Assembly (NCBI GenBank): GCA_037178855.1
Contig: JASJZC010000002.1
Coordinates: 930,001 to 994,000, forward strand
Reading direction: 5' to 3'
Length of the DNA stretch: 64,000 bases
From: Oscheius sp. JU75
Taxonomy: Eukaryota; Nematoda; Chromadorea; Rhabditida; Rhabditidae
Part shown: one piece after another, positions 23,100 to 35,507 of the stretch
How positions within the stretch are numbered: position 1 is the first letter of the stretch
Layout of the letters: each line of letters begins with the position of its first letter
Made by a program: the position numbers and the translations under genes
Notes under the pieces: generated by a model
What the model was told of the DNA's origin: nothing
The model's database searches: none
The model's input: the letters and a program-made list of their open reading frames with translations, nothing else

Positions 23100-23720
23100 C
23101 AATGTGTTCGATCCCGTCACTTCAAGTACTTCGGTAGTTTCTTCAAACGGAAAGTTGCGCACGCAATCACATCTTTTCAATTGTTTCGAAATGGGTAACG
23201 TACGTAAAATTCCGAAGGAAGCGTCAATGAGTGGGTCCAGGGCAGACATCAAGTCCGGATGTGAAACTCGACACCCATTAAAGAAGATTATGCTTTGTTT
23301 TCTGGGATATCGAAGGAGTGGTGCTGGAACTACCCTGACGGCCGCCATATACAGCCAGCAACTTGAAAAGGTTGCCGTTGCACTTCGTCAGAAACGGCCG
23401 CTGGAGTCGAAAGTCATTCTGCAGATGAACAACGCGCGCCCCCATGTTGCCAAATCACCCGCTCCAGGATCCACGACCTGGGTTGGGAGATTCTATCCCA
23501 TCCTCCTTATAGTCTTTTTGCCCCTCCCGACTGTTATCTATTCTGGACTCTCAACAACGAGATTGGAGGACAACAGTTCGATTCCAACGCGCACTCAAAA
23601 CCTGGTTGACAAACTTCTTCGCGTCGAATCCCAAGGTGTCCTACGAGCGTGGCATCAGTGAAAGAAAGTCTTAGTTGCCAACCCAATAGCTCATGGAATC
23701 GTAGTCGGTCAGAAAGGCCT
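23100..23720 (+). pseudogene. mariner-type (DD34D) transposase remnant
   Basis: Recognisable in two frames: 'KKIMLCFLGYRRSG' and 'YSQQLEKVAVALRQKRP' near 23285-23400, 'QMNNARPHVAKS' near 23425 (the Asp-containing DNARPH motif, here with Asn), then after a frameshift 'IHDLGWEILSHPPYS' near 23475 and 'YLFWTLNNEIGGQQFDSN' near 23535. Frameshifts and the Asn replacement of the catalytic Asp make it inactive. Confidence 0.75.
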
Positions 23721-24100
23721 AGGTGACAAATTAACTGACTATGATATTTTCGGAGTCGGAAGAGTCCGAATGATCTGTCTCTGACTCTGGTTGCTTCATC
23801 GTCACAGTTCCAGTTGCTGCCTTTGCTAGGCCAGAGATAGTTTTTCCAACTTCGAAGGGGATGGGAGAAGATGACTTGGCCAAAATATGGTTTTGATCTT
23901 CTTGGCAGAAGTGAGTCGGGATGTTGGAGCAGATAACGTGTCAGCATTGTTGCTAAACGTCTCCGCTAGTTCTACTAACAGGCCGCCAATTTTGGAGTTG
24001 CCTTACAATTAAAAACCGTCTGACAGCAAAAATTGAGTCTGGGTCTGAGTATCTTCATTTGCAATTACACATACCAGTTGATATATTTGGCCTCAAGCTC

Positions 24101-26219
24101 TTATATCTCATCGAATTTCTCCTGGAAACCGCTTTCCTCGACCGGGACAACCCGACTGTCCATAGTGTTTGTACTCCCGCTGTTCTCGTCCCGTTTGATA
24201 CTGCCTCTTTCCATTACATGGTTGCAGTTGGCTATCGAGTTCATCACTGGGTACTTGTCAAAAAAGATGGTCTTGGTTGGTCGGAGAGCGTAAGTTGACA
24301 AGGCTGATAGTACCATCATTTCCCAGGTGAGCATGAATGAGGACCAATCTGAAAGAGTGTATTCAGAGGGACTGTCACTGTCACTCTTCCTGTCTGTACT
24401 CACATTGTGCCTTAGCCGAAGCAGTCAGCAGTCTGTCAGCCGCAATAATCTCGAACGTAGCTCCAAAGTCAAAGCAGAACTTCTGAATGGTGTAGATGCA
24501 CTGTGCAATGTCGACGACCCGGAAGATGTAGTCGAACTTGTATGGTGCATGCACAGGCTGAACCGTCAATCCCATTGACGTCAATCAGAAACTCTCACCC
24601 TGCCGAGCGGAACAATCACGTAGCAACCATAGAAGGCTACACACATCGATAGAAGGCCTCCGAGCTGGGCCAGCATGAACCAGAGATTGTGTCGATGTCC
24701 GAGCTCCATGAAGACGACAACGCTGATCAGTTCTAGAGTGGTTCGAAGGATCGGGGTTTGGAAGACGAGCCATTCGATTCGACGCAGGTTTTCACTGAAA
24801 GGGGACTTATTCACAGCTGTGACCAGGAGTCTTACTCGGTACTTTCAATCTCTGGGAGGGGACAGCAACAGACTGGAGGAACCTTGAAGGAGATCTTGAT
24901 GCCTCTGAACATTCGTCATTTCACAGTTTGGACAGACTACTCACTTGTTCCTACAGTACTCGGCCAGATCCCGACGACAGCCAAAAATGTTGAAGAGTAG
25001 GGTTACCGTGACGAAGAGACAGAACATGAAATAGCTGAAAAATCTTAATGAATCAGGAAGAAAGATACAGAAAGACAGCAGGACTGAGAAACAGTCGGAG
25101 AGTTAGAGAGACAGAGAGTCACGGAGACAAAGAGACTGGTACTCACACTAAAGCCACAGCGTAGAGAAAGATAGCCGCCCGAAGTATGAACATTCCAGCC
25201 ACACTACACAAGGTCGTGATCTGAAACTTTTTTTTTCTTCGAATCTTCTCAAATTACCGGAAACATAAGGACCAGATAGTACAGATCCGTCCGTATCCTC
25301 TCATTGCTGACATATTTGATGACGTAGTAAAGTTGAATGGCGGCCAGGACGATTACTATGGTGCAAAAACAACACGAGAGGAGCAGGAATGTCAAGTAGA
25401 GACCATCGATTTCTGGAAATATTGCGATCATGCGAGACAGTACGGGTGGGAACCTTTGATCCAGGTGAAGACGTCAGGAAGAGGATGCTCTTCCTCGTGT
25501 GTACCATTTCCATGGTGGGGGAAGATGCTCTTCACAATTTCCATGCCATGAACCTGGAATCGATCGGTCAGGGAGAGAGGAAAACATGGTGACGAGTGAG
25601 AGAGAAACACCAAACAAGGTGTCAAAGAGAGGCGGATTGACCCGTGCCTGCTATTGTTAGAGTAGAGGCGAGACAAAAATAGGAAACAGTCGGACTGAAT
25701 GTATTTGTGTGTTCAAACAGGGGTTAGAGAGAAAAGGTGAAATCATGGTTCTCGGAACGTGATTATCGAGCACTCTTCCCAGAGGCACGTTCAGCAAATG
25801 AACAGAGTACAGAGTACAATCAGAAGTTCGCAGAAAGTTGGGGAAAATGTCGGATTACGGTGGAGGAGAGAGACAGAAGGACAGAGAGAGATGGAAACAT
25901 AGAGCCAAAGATCCTGCTTTCTTGCATAGTATTGTTTCTTCCTCGCTAAAAAGTTCACCCACTAATCCCTGCCGTCATGCATCGAGTCTGGTAATTAGAG
26001 AGATGACTCAATCGAAAGTTCTGAACCTAGTGTTTGCGACCAGTAGAGCAGAAAAATGAAAGAACTTACAAACGGGGATGATACCTGCAATCCAGATGAG
26101 CAATCAAAAATGTGTGGATTGGGAGCTATCGAATAGGTCCATAACGAATGTTCGAAATAGAAACTGTTGACGTTGCAATGTTTCGAGGGAAATGTCAACG
26201 AAATTAGAGGATAAAAATC
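24101..26219 (-). CDS. organic solute transporter alpha / TMEM184-like multi-pass membrane protein, 5' exon not found
   Basis: Nine exons on the minus strand join in phase: 26085-26219, 25454-25553, 25258-25412, 25147-25220, 24945-25034, 24836-24904, 24599-24794, 24404-24557 and 24101-24348 (TAA), giving 406 aa; a first exon with the start codon lies upstream and is not identified. The order is a luminal Cys-containing N part, then about seven hydrophobic segments (LYLTFLLLSCCFCTIVIVL is one, LELISVVVFMELG another), a cytosolic Cys cluster 'VPPVCCCPLP' typical of Solute_trans_a proteins, and an acidic C tail. OST-alpha proteins export steroids and bile acids or, in nematodes and flies, traffic neuronal membrane cargo. 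Several introns are 37-55 nt, and the 112-nt one (25035-25146) is almost entirely pyrimidine repeat. Confidence 0.75.
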
Positions 26220-29200
26220 CTGTCGCGTTGTCTACTAACGCCTGAATAAACAAAACGATACGAGACTTCCTCGTGTTAACCAGTAGTTCATAGTGAGAGA
26301 GACAGAGACAAACCAGCAGGCAAACTACCAGTTGAAATAGACTAGAATTTCAATTTTAAGCGAGAGGGTGTTTGCGATTATCCGAAAAGTCTATCCGGAT
26401 AGACTCCGCTGAAAAAGAAATCTGTTATGCATGCTACGACAAAAATAGAACAATTTCTACAATTGTCGAGAAAGTTCTCTCATAGGAGCCTGAAAACAAT
26501 TAGAGGAGATTTAGACAAGAGGAGAGGGTGGAGGACAATCGAATGTCGACAGCACAACTGCGGCGGGAATTCCACCTTGTTGCCATGGAGACTGTCACAG
26601 AGGAATGGGAAAATATTGGGAAGTGAGATAGAAGCAGCAGACAAATGGGTCATTGTTGATGGGAGAACAAAGAAATGAATGAAACAGATGGTTTTTAGTC
26701 TCTCCGAAAGAGTCATACAAAGTTTGAAAATCTCTGGTTTCAGGAAACACTGTTTTTCTTCTCAAATAACACCGTGGCACGACAAGCAGCACTATGGTGA
26801 CCGATAAAATTTTTTGAACCGACTTTAATTATAAGGGAACACCAAAATTGCCGGCTTCTTGGTAGAGAAAGCCCATCCGTTATAGCAGCAGTGTTGAAGA
26901 TTACTAGATAGTCCAAGGGACAGGTCGCTGAAGAGCAGCGGTATGGTACGGGGGCGACCCGGAGCATCTGTCGGTTTCTTCCAGCGTGATGTTCCGAGTC
27001 TTATGTCTTCTCACTGTCAGTCAACATAATGTATATGTCTTTATCTTTCACTCTCTCTCTCTCTCTCTCTCAAACTCCCTGTGGTAGTAGACTAGGCGAA
27101 GGCGAAGGTCTGAGGTTTGTGGATGGCAGCCATCTCCGACGATAACGAGTCGCTTGAATGTGAAGGACTTGAAGGAATTACAGGCGTAACGCTTGACTTG
27201 CGAAGGGAGGGGAAAGATCCGAACTCGATTACAGTTTGCAATAGTAACAATTAGAAATCGTTAGGACCACTGCAATTAGTCTACTTCGAGAAACTCTACT
27301 ATGGAATACTATCTTCTTTGCTGTCAGACAAGAAAAGTGGCAGCTACCCGAACATTGGAGACACTTCGAAAGTACGGAGAAGGAGCAAGTACTTCCATAT
27401 TCTCTTTGTCTCTTTGCCTCACTGTATTTCTGTCGCTCTATCTCTCTGTCTTCGGTCGCTCTGCCTCTTTTTTCCTTGTCTCTGTATCTCTCTGTGTCTC
27501 GGATATGTGTCTCTGTGGCTTTGTCTCTCTTTGCCTCTCCGTCTCACTGTCTCTCTGGAGATATCCATCATATAAACAGTCCGCTTCAAAGACGGAGCCC
27601 ACGTGTTCCAATCCGCCCGGTCCGCTCTTACCCCTTGGAATCTAAACACACCCTGACCTTTGTGGCATGCTCCCTCATCCCATCGTGGTCTTCAGCACTA
27701 TTCTTGGTTTTCTATTGATTGGATATCTTCATTTCCTGATAGAATGCACTGTCAGCAATGAACAAGCGTGAGTCTAAGTGGTTTCAATCCAGTTTCCCCT
27801 TTGGCGGCCTCCGCTTTCCCTCTATTATATATTCAGACAGCTACCAGAGAGTCATAAAACTTCGTGTCCAGTCTTCCCCCTCCTTCTGGGATCACGTGGT
27901 CAATCTCTTATTCTTCAAAGAGCGCTAGACACAATAGTGTCCTTGGGGGAGCTATTTTAGAGCAGAGAACGATGGAAAGAGATTCGTAGTAGTCGTGACT
28001 GGCCCGAAAGAGTTCTGAGTCACTATATTGAGAATTTCTGGTGGTTAGGAAACGTCCTCTTCTTCCTATTGCGCTTTTAGATGAGAATATTACTTTTTTG
28101 TAAAGATTTTCGGTGCCTACCGGCTCTGAATTTGACTTTAACCTTTCGCTAGGATGTTATTCTTGCTTTAGAAAATTTTGTCTTGCTGAAACGTTGTTTC
28201 TGTCAGCAAGATGCATCGCAAACTCGGCAAAACATAAATTTTTCTATTCAAATTTCAAATATTGGCGCGCAAAAATTGCATGGTATTTGAATGGGCAGAA
28301 ATTTTTTAAAATTTTTCTACAATCTTCTCAAGTTTTCTTCCCTGTTTTCCACGATTTTTCCTTGCTAAAAATGTTGAATAACGTGGCCAAAACAGTCTTT
28401 TGTCAGATTACAACACTCTAAAACTTTATTACGCCAGCTTTACGCCAATATTTGTCCATCTGCGCTTCCTGCTTGTAAATAATCATATTTTGCCATTTCA
28501 TTTGACTTTTTGTGCTGTTCCGTTCTCGAAATTAACAGAAAGCAGTGACCGGTTTGCCCTCTATTCACAGTCCCGGCGAAAAACAGGCGCAACCAGTAGG
28601 TGCCGCTTTGTTCTCTCTTCTTTAGGCTTGTGATGTTTGCTCGTCTTCCCAATGTGCTCTAAAGACCATCTGAATGGCTTCCCCGATCTGCTATGTAGTC
28701 GGACGGTCTATTCTTTTCTTTCTATGTGCTCTATAGCGTCGTCAAGACGTCGGAGAACACATTTAATGTACTTTGGAGGGCTCCGGGGACAGGCAAGAAG
28801 TTCGTTCCGGCTGGCTTTTCATCAAAATTAGGTCCCTAGCCGTCCGGACTAGTGTAAATTTATGTCCTTTGCATGATTCTTCCTCCTTTTCAGAGGAAAC
28901 TGCTGGGACGGATGCTTACACTCCTTTCATCGTCTTTCCAATTCACTGTAATCATTTAGCGATCGTCTATGGCCATTCTCAGCATTCTAGCAGAAAACGC
29001 TGGCAAATGACTGTAATCGCCGAGAAAGCTGTGTCGTTTCCCTACTTTTCACTGTAAAACTAATTCGAATAGGGTAAACATATTCTGAGCAGGCTAAAAA
29101 TTGTCTAAAACCAGAAAATTAGTTGTCTTACCTATGTATACTGGAGCAAACAGTCTGAAAATTTTCGATGGCGGAAATGAGCCGACTTTTCTTGTTTTTG

Positions 29201-29344
29201 CCTCCAGGTACCTCCCGTTTCTCCCAGTTCCCTGAATACCCTTTGACAGTGAAAGCTGGCCTTATTCCCCTTCCTTTTAGGCATGCTTCTCACCATTTTT
29301 CCGGCACATTTTTACCCTAAAAATGGCATTCCAGGCGGCACTCG
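26220..29344. other. no confident gene; simple repeats
   Basis: This should contain the promoter and first exon of the minus-strand transporter, which I could not pick out. A (CT)n tract spans 27050-27071, and a (TGTCTCTC)n-like pyrimidine array spans about 27395-27560. ORFs over the array reflect its composition. Nothing recognisable was found at 27.7-29.3 kb. Confidence 0.5.
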
Positions 29345-32300
29345 ATGAGACCAGCCGGCCTGCTCTCCCTACTCGCACTGACAGTCTCGACAGCGGCAAC
29401 GTCTTCTCCACGGCCTCGTTTTTCTGTAAATTACCCCAATTTTTCTCGAAGTAACCCCCAAACTTGCAGATTTACTGGAATTTGCCGGATCGATGTTCTC
29501 GGAAGATGAAGGAGCCCGATTTTTTCAGCTTCCTCGACGATTATGGGATTATTAGAAACACAAATGGTACTTCCTTCGTTTTTGCGTGGGAAATTATGAA
29601 ATTTTAGGTAGCAAAATCTACGGGGACAAGATTGTGATAATCTACTCGACGAGCTTCGACCACTATGCTCGTCTCCAGATCAACGAGACGACAAAAGAAG
29701 TCGAGCCAATCAGCGGCGGCATACCCCAGAATCAGAGCTTTCATGAATTTTTCCACGCAGCAGCCGAGACGATCAAGCAGCAGATCCCGGACCAATTCTA
29801 TGGCGGGCCGGCGATTTTGGACTTTGAAGAATATCGCTACCTGTACCAGTACAACTGGGGCAAAAGGATTGTAAGATTTTCGTCTTTGGGTCCAAAAATG
29901 TATACGAATTACAGCCTTACCGCAAAAAATCGGACGAATACACGGCGCTCAAGTATCCGAACATTTCGATGAAGGCCGTCAAAGCTCGATCCGAGTACGA
30001 GTTCAACAAAGCCGCCAGGTAGGTCTACTTTATCATTTTTCGCCCTGTGAAGGTCCCACAAACGTCCAAAACACCAAAGAATTGTAAAAACTGTAAAAAC
30101 GTTTTGCGTACGTCATTTTCCTCTAGACGCTAATTTGTGTGCTCTATTTTTGACCGCACGCACTATCGTGTACGGCATTTTCGTACAGACGTATTTTCAT
30201 GTTGACGCGAAGAAGCGTCTAAAACAAATTTTGTCTTCCTAGGTTGTATTTTCTGTTATTTTTGCACCTTAAAAAATTACAATAGTAGGAATTGCCCAGA
30301 AATATCATTTTTAAAGTCCGTTTATAAAATATTCAGACGAACAATACTCGGACTGCTGCGTCTGGCCAAAAAGCTCCGACCTTACGCTCAATGGGGCTAC
30401 TATCTGATGCCGGAATGCAGCGGCCACTACGAGAAATCGAATACTCAATGTACGGATCTCTATTCCTACAATGAACAGTGAGTTTCTTGCCATTTTTTGC
30501 CGCTCTTTTTGGAAATTTTAATACAGTAACCCCGAAATCTAGATCGCAACAATGCTTCCACCTATAGTTTTCAGAATGGCAGTACTGTTTCATGAGTCTA
30601 CTGCGATCTTTCCGTCGATCTATTTTCACAATCAGACGCCGGTAGCGGCGAATTATCGCGCGACGCAGCTACGACTCCGTGAGGCGAGAAGATTCAGTCT
30701 GTCGACAAAAGGAAGAGCCCCGATATACGCCTACACGAAATTCGAATACGATGCCTATGAACAGCCGCTCTGGTACTATACGAAGGTGCGTTTTGAGCTA
30801 ATTTCTCTATGGAAATGGATGGAGAAACGTGGTCAGTCTGTCAGTTTCAGTCTTTTGATATCTGACAAAAGCTTCTTCAAAACTATCCAAACTCATCACT
30901 ATCTTATTAATCAGGCCCACTCTTATACTGTTGCTGTCACCCTGTCAAAGGGTAGTGAATTCCAGACCTGAGCCTTAGGCACGGTCAGGGCGAATTTCAG
31001 CCCCTGCGACTCGGGCAGGGCCGAGCTGAAACCATTTGAAGCGCTAAGGGCGCGCAACAGAAGCCAGTCATTACGGGATCAAGATTACACTTTTTAGTTT
31101 TGCAATGTTCTGCAAAGCTGTAGAGCAGAAAAAATGCTTGCAGAACATCGTAAACGAAAAAAAATGCAACTGGCTGAAAATCTGCCCGGTCCGACCTTTT
31201 CCGTGCCTAAGGCGCATGTCTTGTGGATTCCACTGCTGACATGGTATCTGTCAATCTGTCGCGTAGAAAAGATACCTTAGGCTGGCAAACTTTTCCCCCG
31301 TTCCTATGAGCCTAGCTCGGCATTTTCTTGTCGCTGTCCCAGCTTGTTCAATCTCTGTCAGATTCACAGGCAGGGACAGACTCATACTGTTCCAAGTGTA
31401 TCTTACCAAAAAGCCAAAACTGATGCAATCCGCAGGATTCGAACCTGCGCCCTCCAAAGAGGACTGCGACCTGAACGCAGCGCCTTAGACCACTCGGCCA
31501 GAATTGCTTGTTGCCAAGCAAAGAGAGTGTAGATGTAGTCGTATCGCGGGGGAAAAGTCGTGTTGCGGGGAAATGCTTGACTATTGACTCGTTAGTCTCT
31601 CTCTCTTTCAATGGCAGTTTGCTGCTCTCTGTCATGCTGTCACATCCTTACTGTCCATATTTCCCCTTGTTTATCTATATATATCCCGCTCAACGTGTAT
31701 TCTTGGGCTATCAATACAAGAGCAAAGCTATGAAAGTGCCTCGGATACTGACTTGCTACCACCAGTCGAACTTCGACATTTCAGAATAAACAAATTCCTT
31801 TAAGAAAAATGATTCATATACCCCCTTCAAACGCAAATTGTCGGTTCTCTTTTCAGCAAGATCTCTGCGCCGCATTCCAAGGAGCCTTCGAGGAGGGAAT
31901 ACAGGGCCTTATTTTATGGAGTCCGGACAAGCAGCCGTGGGCTGACCGCTGTCCGGCCATCAAGAATTACGTGCAGACGACCCTCGGGCCGGTGGCTCGA
32001 AACATACAGAAGAAGGCGGAGAAATGCTCGAGGCGACTCTGCTCGGGCCGCGGATCGTGTCTTCGAGCCGGCGATCTGCTTCTTGAGTGGGTTTTTACTA
32101 TTTTTCTTAGAAAAATAAGTAAGTTTCAGCTGCAAATGGAGCATGAAGGGAAAGATGTCGAATATGGTCTGCCTCTGTGACGAGGGCTACTTCGGGCAGC
32201 ACTGCGAATTCCATAAACGAGCCTCGAAGAAGGATCCTAAAAAAGTTGGTTCTCTTTTTGAAAATTTTGCAATCCAAGCTCCTTTTTGAATCTTGTGAAC

Positions 32301-32863
32301 CGGTCGAATACTCTCTTTTGGACTTTTTCCCATGTCTTTTCCTTCTCAAAATAGCTTGTTCTGAGAATTTGTCATCCACGAGGATCGAGCTCGAGTCGAA
32401 GCGCTCACTTTAGCAGTACACTAACTTTGCAAAGCAGGCTTTGAGAAATACGACAGCTAGACCCGTGTAAAATTTCACCGGCCTTCTAGGACGGCTTCCC
32501 CGCCCCTTTAGAAAGCCAGAAATCATCAGTGGGAATCAAACCCGGGGGCACTCAGATTCATAGTCCAGCGCGCTAACCGCTGAGTGATTGCGCCAGCTTC
32601 CGCGGTTCGTACAGACGGACGCCATTGGGCTTTATAACAAGAGAAATCTCCTAATTTTTCAGCCAATAAAGAAGCCCATCCTCCTGGACACCGATTTCAC
32701 GACAACAGCAGTCTCGCCGACCTCGGAACGACCCAAGACCCTATTCTCGAGCACTCTAACGCCGGACTGGCCGACGTCGCCGCTGCCGCCTCTGAGCCCC
32801 AAGAAGGAGCCGTCAATGAACGAGATTCTAGATTCAATTGGCCTACTCCCGCCTCCTTTCTAG
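29345..32863 (+). CDS. hyaluronidase (GH56), secreted, EGF-like C terminus
   Basis: Nine exons in phase: 29345-29425, 29470-29566, 29608-29870, 29915-30018, 30337-30477, 30575-30785, 31857-32086, 32130-32244 and 32663-32863 (TAG), giving 480 aa. A signal peptide (residues 1-19, MRPAGLLSLLALTVSTAAT) is followed by 'IYWNLPDRC', the catalytic DxE in 'PAILDFEEYRYLYQYNWG', 'LFHESTAIFPSIYF', 'EEGIQGLILW' and a Cys-rich EGF-like module (CSRRLCSGRGSC ... CLCDEGYFGQHCEF). The glutamate of the DxE pair is the acid catalyst of GH56 enzymes, which cleave hyaluronan or chondroitin. A Ser/Pro/Thr-rich tail follows. CATTCCAG ends 10 nt before the ATG, a possible SL acceptor. The 1071-nt intron 6 holds a tRNA gene on the other strand. 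Confidence 0.88.
31104..31153. repeat. foldback palindromic core in hyaluronidase intron
   Basis: ATGTTCTGCAAAGCTGTAGA is followed after a short spacer by TTGCAGAACATCGTAAAC, the same core as at 20.3, 48.9 and 59.8 kb. It is flanked by GC-rich sequence (CGACTCGGGCAGGGCCGAG). Confidence 0.7.
31424..31507 (-). tRNA. tRNA-Leu (anticodon CAG)
   Basis: All arms fold on the minus strand: acceptor GCAATTC/GGATTGC (7 pairs, two involving T-G or C-G), D arm GCC...GGC, anticodon arm CTGCG-TTCAGGT-CGCAG with anticodon CAG, a long class II variable arm, T arm GCAGG-TTCGAAT-CCTGC, and discriminator A. TTTT follows within 8 nt of the 3' end as a pol III terminator. No intron. It lies antisense inside hyaluronidase intron 6. 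Confidence 0.93.
32351..32435 (-). repeat. tRNA-derived SINE-like fragment
   Basis: The minus strand has GTTAGTGTACTGCTAAAGTG (A-box-like, shared with 8.1 kb) then CTCGATCCTCG in the B-box position. It does not fold as a tRNA. It lies in hyaluronidase intron 8. Confidence 0.4.
32525..32597 (-). repeat. tRNA-like sequence in hyaluronidase intron 8
   Basis: The minus strand shows CACTCAGCGGTTAGCGCG (A box/D arm), an anticodon-like CTATGAA loop and GGGTTTGATTCCC (B box). The acceptor arms do not pair, so it is probably a SINE or pseudo-tRNA. Confidence 0.45.
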
Positions 32864-34902
32864 CCTTCTCTCTCGCTCTTTTTCTCACCAACTAGTCCAA
32901 ATGAGACAGGTAATAATGTGCTATCCTCTCCAGATCTCTCGTATGTACTTATTTTAGAATTTCCAATTTTCACCACCCTCTTTCGTTTCACAATACTCGC
33001 CTAATATGTTTTATTGTTCTAATTTGATAAAAGTTTTAGTCTTTTCGAGAGCTACAGCTGCCAGAAAGGAGAATGTCCATAGCTTTATCAGTTTCCTATA
33101 AACTCAGAGAAAAGTATTTTAAGTTATTAAGGTGGCAGTTATTTGTTAGGTGGAGATTACTCTTTGACTATCAAAAACTACATGGAAAGAGAAATTCGGA
33201 TAGGATCATGGGAATGTACAAAGGCCCGAAAACAAAGTTCGAACTTCTTCTTTTCATTCTTTTTGAAGAAAGTGCCAAGATGACAGGTTATTACTCTTTT
33301 CAATAGCGAGAAAGAGTACAAGGTTCGGGCTACCATATTCTATCTATGAATAAGTTTATCTCGTCTTGTTGAGGTAAACCTTTGATAATACTCCGACAGG
33401 TACCACCACCCTTCGTTCAAATTTTTTGGCCCGAGCTTCCCGATCCACTCCAAATCAAGATTACCGGTATTATATACTCATCTGACCATGTTTTTCAAAC
33501 TCAGCGTGTAAAATCTCTTGAAGAGAAACTGCTTGAAGCATAGCAGAAATATGCGTATGAGAGGATAGCCGATGTAAGTCGTCTATTTTTCGGCTCGGTT
33601 CATTTTCTAGGAGATTATTTTATACGGTGAGTTCGGCAAACAAGAAGAAGAAGAAGCTTTAGAAATGGGTAGAAAACACCAATAAATACAAGTCACAGTA
33701 ATTGGGAAAGTTCATGCCAAAAATTTGAACGAAGGGTGATGCCTGTCGAAATATTACCAATTTCTCAATGTCATCCTCAAACTGATTATTTTCCTCGTTC
33801 TTCTCCTACTATACTCTTGTTCTGCTGTTATGGTTTGTTCAAAAAAAAAAGAATGACTACAAAAATGGGAATATGTTCGTAGCGGGACTCCTAGACGCGC
33901 GGGTTTTGTTAATTTTCGCTTTTTTTGTACTTAGTCAGTCAAGCAGCTTATTTTTTCGTTCTCTTCCATTCCTTTTGTATCTAAGACGTGGCCACTAGCA
34001 GCATTCACTGAAACAAACAACAAACTCTCAGGAGTCCGGCCACGAAAGCACTTCGGGACACTGTAGTCTTTTTTGAACAAACCGTACGGTAGTCTACCAT
34101 ATCTGCTACGAGAACGCCCCCACTTTTGTCGGAAGACCTTTAGTAGAGATTCGGAGATTCGTTGCTTCTGAACCCGATTTTTGGCAGACATTAGTCTCTT
34201 TGTCCCTCAGCATCTGTCTCTCTGTTTCCCTGTCTCTCCGTCTCTCTGTCTCTCTATCTCTCTATCTCTTTATCTCTCTGTCATCATCTTTGGCAATAAC
34301 TAATTGGCAATCAATTTTCTCTCCAGTTTCGCGGCCTCGGGCAAATAAACGGGATTTAAATACCGCCTGATGGACTATCTTACAGGATTAGACAGTTATC
34401 TGCCAGTTTAGTAAAACGTCCAGCCGACAGAATAGTGTTGTTCAACTGTGCTTTAATTGGAGGAACTTTCTTTTAAAAATTCTCCAGAGGGAGAGACAGC
34501 TGAATTCCGACCAGAATCAGGCGCGGCGGCAAAAAGTTTCTCCTCCTCCTCTCATGCATGTCAATACCTAATTTAGGCTCCGCTAATTTATGTCTCTGTG
34601 AGAGCCTGAAGTGGAGGGGAGGGTTTGAGCCTAAGCCCGCTTTGCCCTACCCTCACTCAAATTTCAATTTATTTGTGTTTGATTAGTGTCAAGGCAGCGT
34701 CAATAAAGAGAGGGAGGAGGCGCTTTCTCTCGAGGGACATTGGGTCGATCTCCCTCCCTCTTTTTCACTTTTAGAGGGTCACCTCATATACCCATAGTCT
34801 CTATCTCCGAAATTTCCACACTCTTGGTCAATCAGAGAGCGAGAGACAGGAAGCACAAAGTCGAGCTGCAATCTCTCTCGGGTCCCCGGCCTAGTCTCCC
34901 GG
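32864..34902. other. intergenic; no gene seen apart from a MITE
   Basis: The stretch holds MITE family 1 copy 2, a short TGTCTCTC array at 34197-34280 and the region upstream of the alpha2-delta promoter. No ORF here shows recognisable protein similarity. Confidence 0.5.
33384..33759. mobile_element. MITE family 1, copy 2
   Basis: The left terminus reads AATACTCCGACAGGTACC then CCCTTCGTTCAAATTTTTTGGC; the right terminus, around 33705-33757, is its imperfect reverse complement (ATTTGAACGAAGGGTGATGC then CTGTCGAAATATT). TIRs are about 55-60 bp. It shares TIR and internal sequence (AGGAGATTATTTTATACGGTGAG) with the copy in the FAX intron. No ORF. Confidence 0.7.
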
Positions 34903-34968
34903 CCATATAAGCAGCTTTTCCACTACCCCTCAGCAGAGCTAAGACGGCTTGAGGGGAGGAAGAACGAC
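34903..34968 (+). promoter_or_regulatory. candidate TATA promoter and non-coding first exon of alpha2-delta gene
   Basis: CATATAAGCAG at 34904 is a good TATA-like box. About 30 nt downstream begins a short stretch ending at a consensus donor (GACGTGAGTG, GT at 34969). An acceptor (GATTCCAG, ending 36717) precedes the signal-peptide exon, so this could be an untranslated first exon with a 1.75-kb intron. This is inference from signals only. Confidence 0.4.
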
Positions 34969-35275
34969 GTGAGTGTCTGTACACCTTTTGCAATAGAATG
35001 ACCGGGAAGAACTCTTACTTATTGCCTCTACTTTCCCGCAACATTCCTGGATCATTGTCTGCTATTCTGACGATGTTTTCAAAAGACTACTCTCTCCTCT
35101 TTTTAATATTTTCTCGGTAGAATCGAATCGAAAAACATGTCACTTGTTAATTTTAAGAGTTTTCACAGCTGGTTTCTCTGTTTCTCTTGGTTTCTCTGTC
35201 GCTCTGTCCCTCTGTCTCTCTCCGTCTCTCAGTCTTTCTGTCTCTTCGACCACGGCTGCGGAGATAAAGTTAATT

Positions 35276-35507
35276 CCATAGTCCATTTCCAACGAAGAGC
35301 GGCAGTGGGTCTTGTCACGAAAGCCGCGGGTCCCGTTACGAAGAAAAGCACAAATGTTTTTAGCCCAGTTTTCCCGTCACATTTGTTGCTAAGTAGGTCT
35401 TTTCGATAGTAGAATTCGATAACAACGTCAAAACAAAAACAAAAAACTCGGAAAACTCAGCGGTTAGTCCTTTATGGTGTCGTTCTTTGTTGGAAATGGA
35501 CTATAGT
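35276..35507. mobile_element. MITE family 2, copy 1
   Basis: The left end CATAGTCCATTTCCAAC (35277-35293) and right end GTTGGAAATGGACTATAG (35489-35506) are near-perfect terminal inverted repeats. The element is about 230 bp with no ORF and lies in the putative first intron of the alpha2-delta gene. Confidence 0.75.

Noticed and set aside
27318-27649. Overlapping Ser/Leu/Cys-rich ORFs on both strands
   Set aside because: They are translations of the TGTCTCTC array; several frames stay open because the repeat lacks stops. No start context, domains or splice partners.
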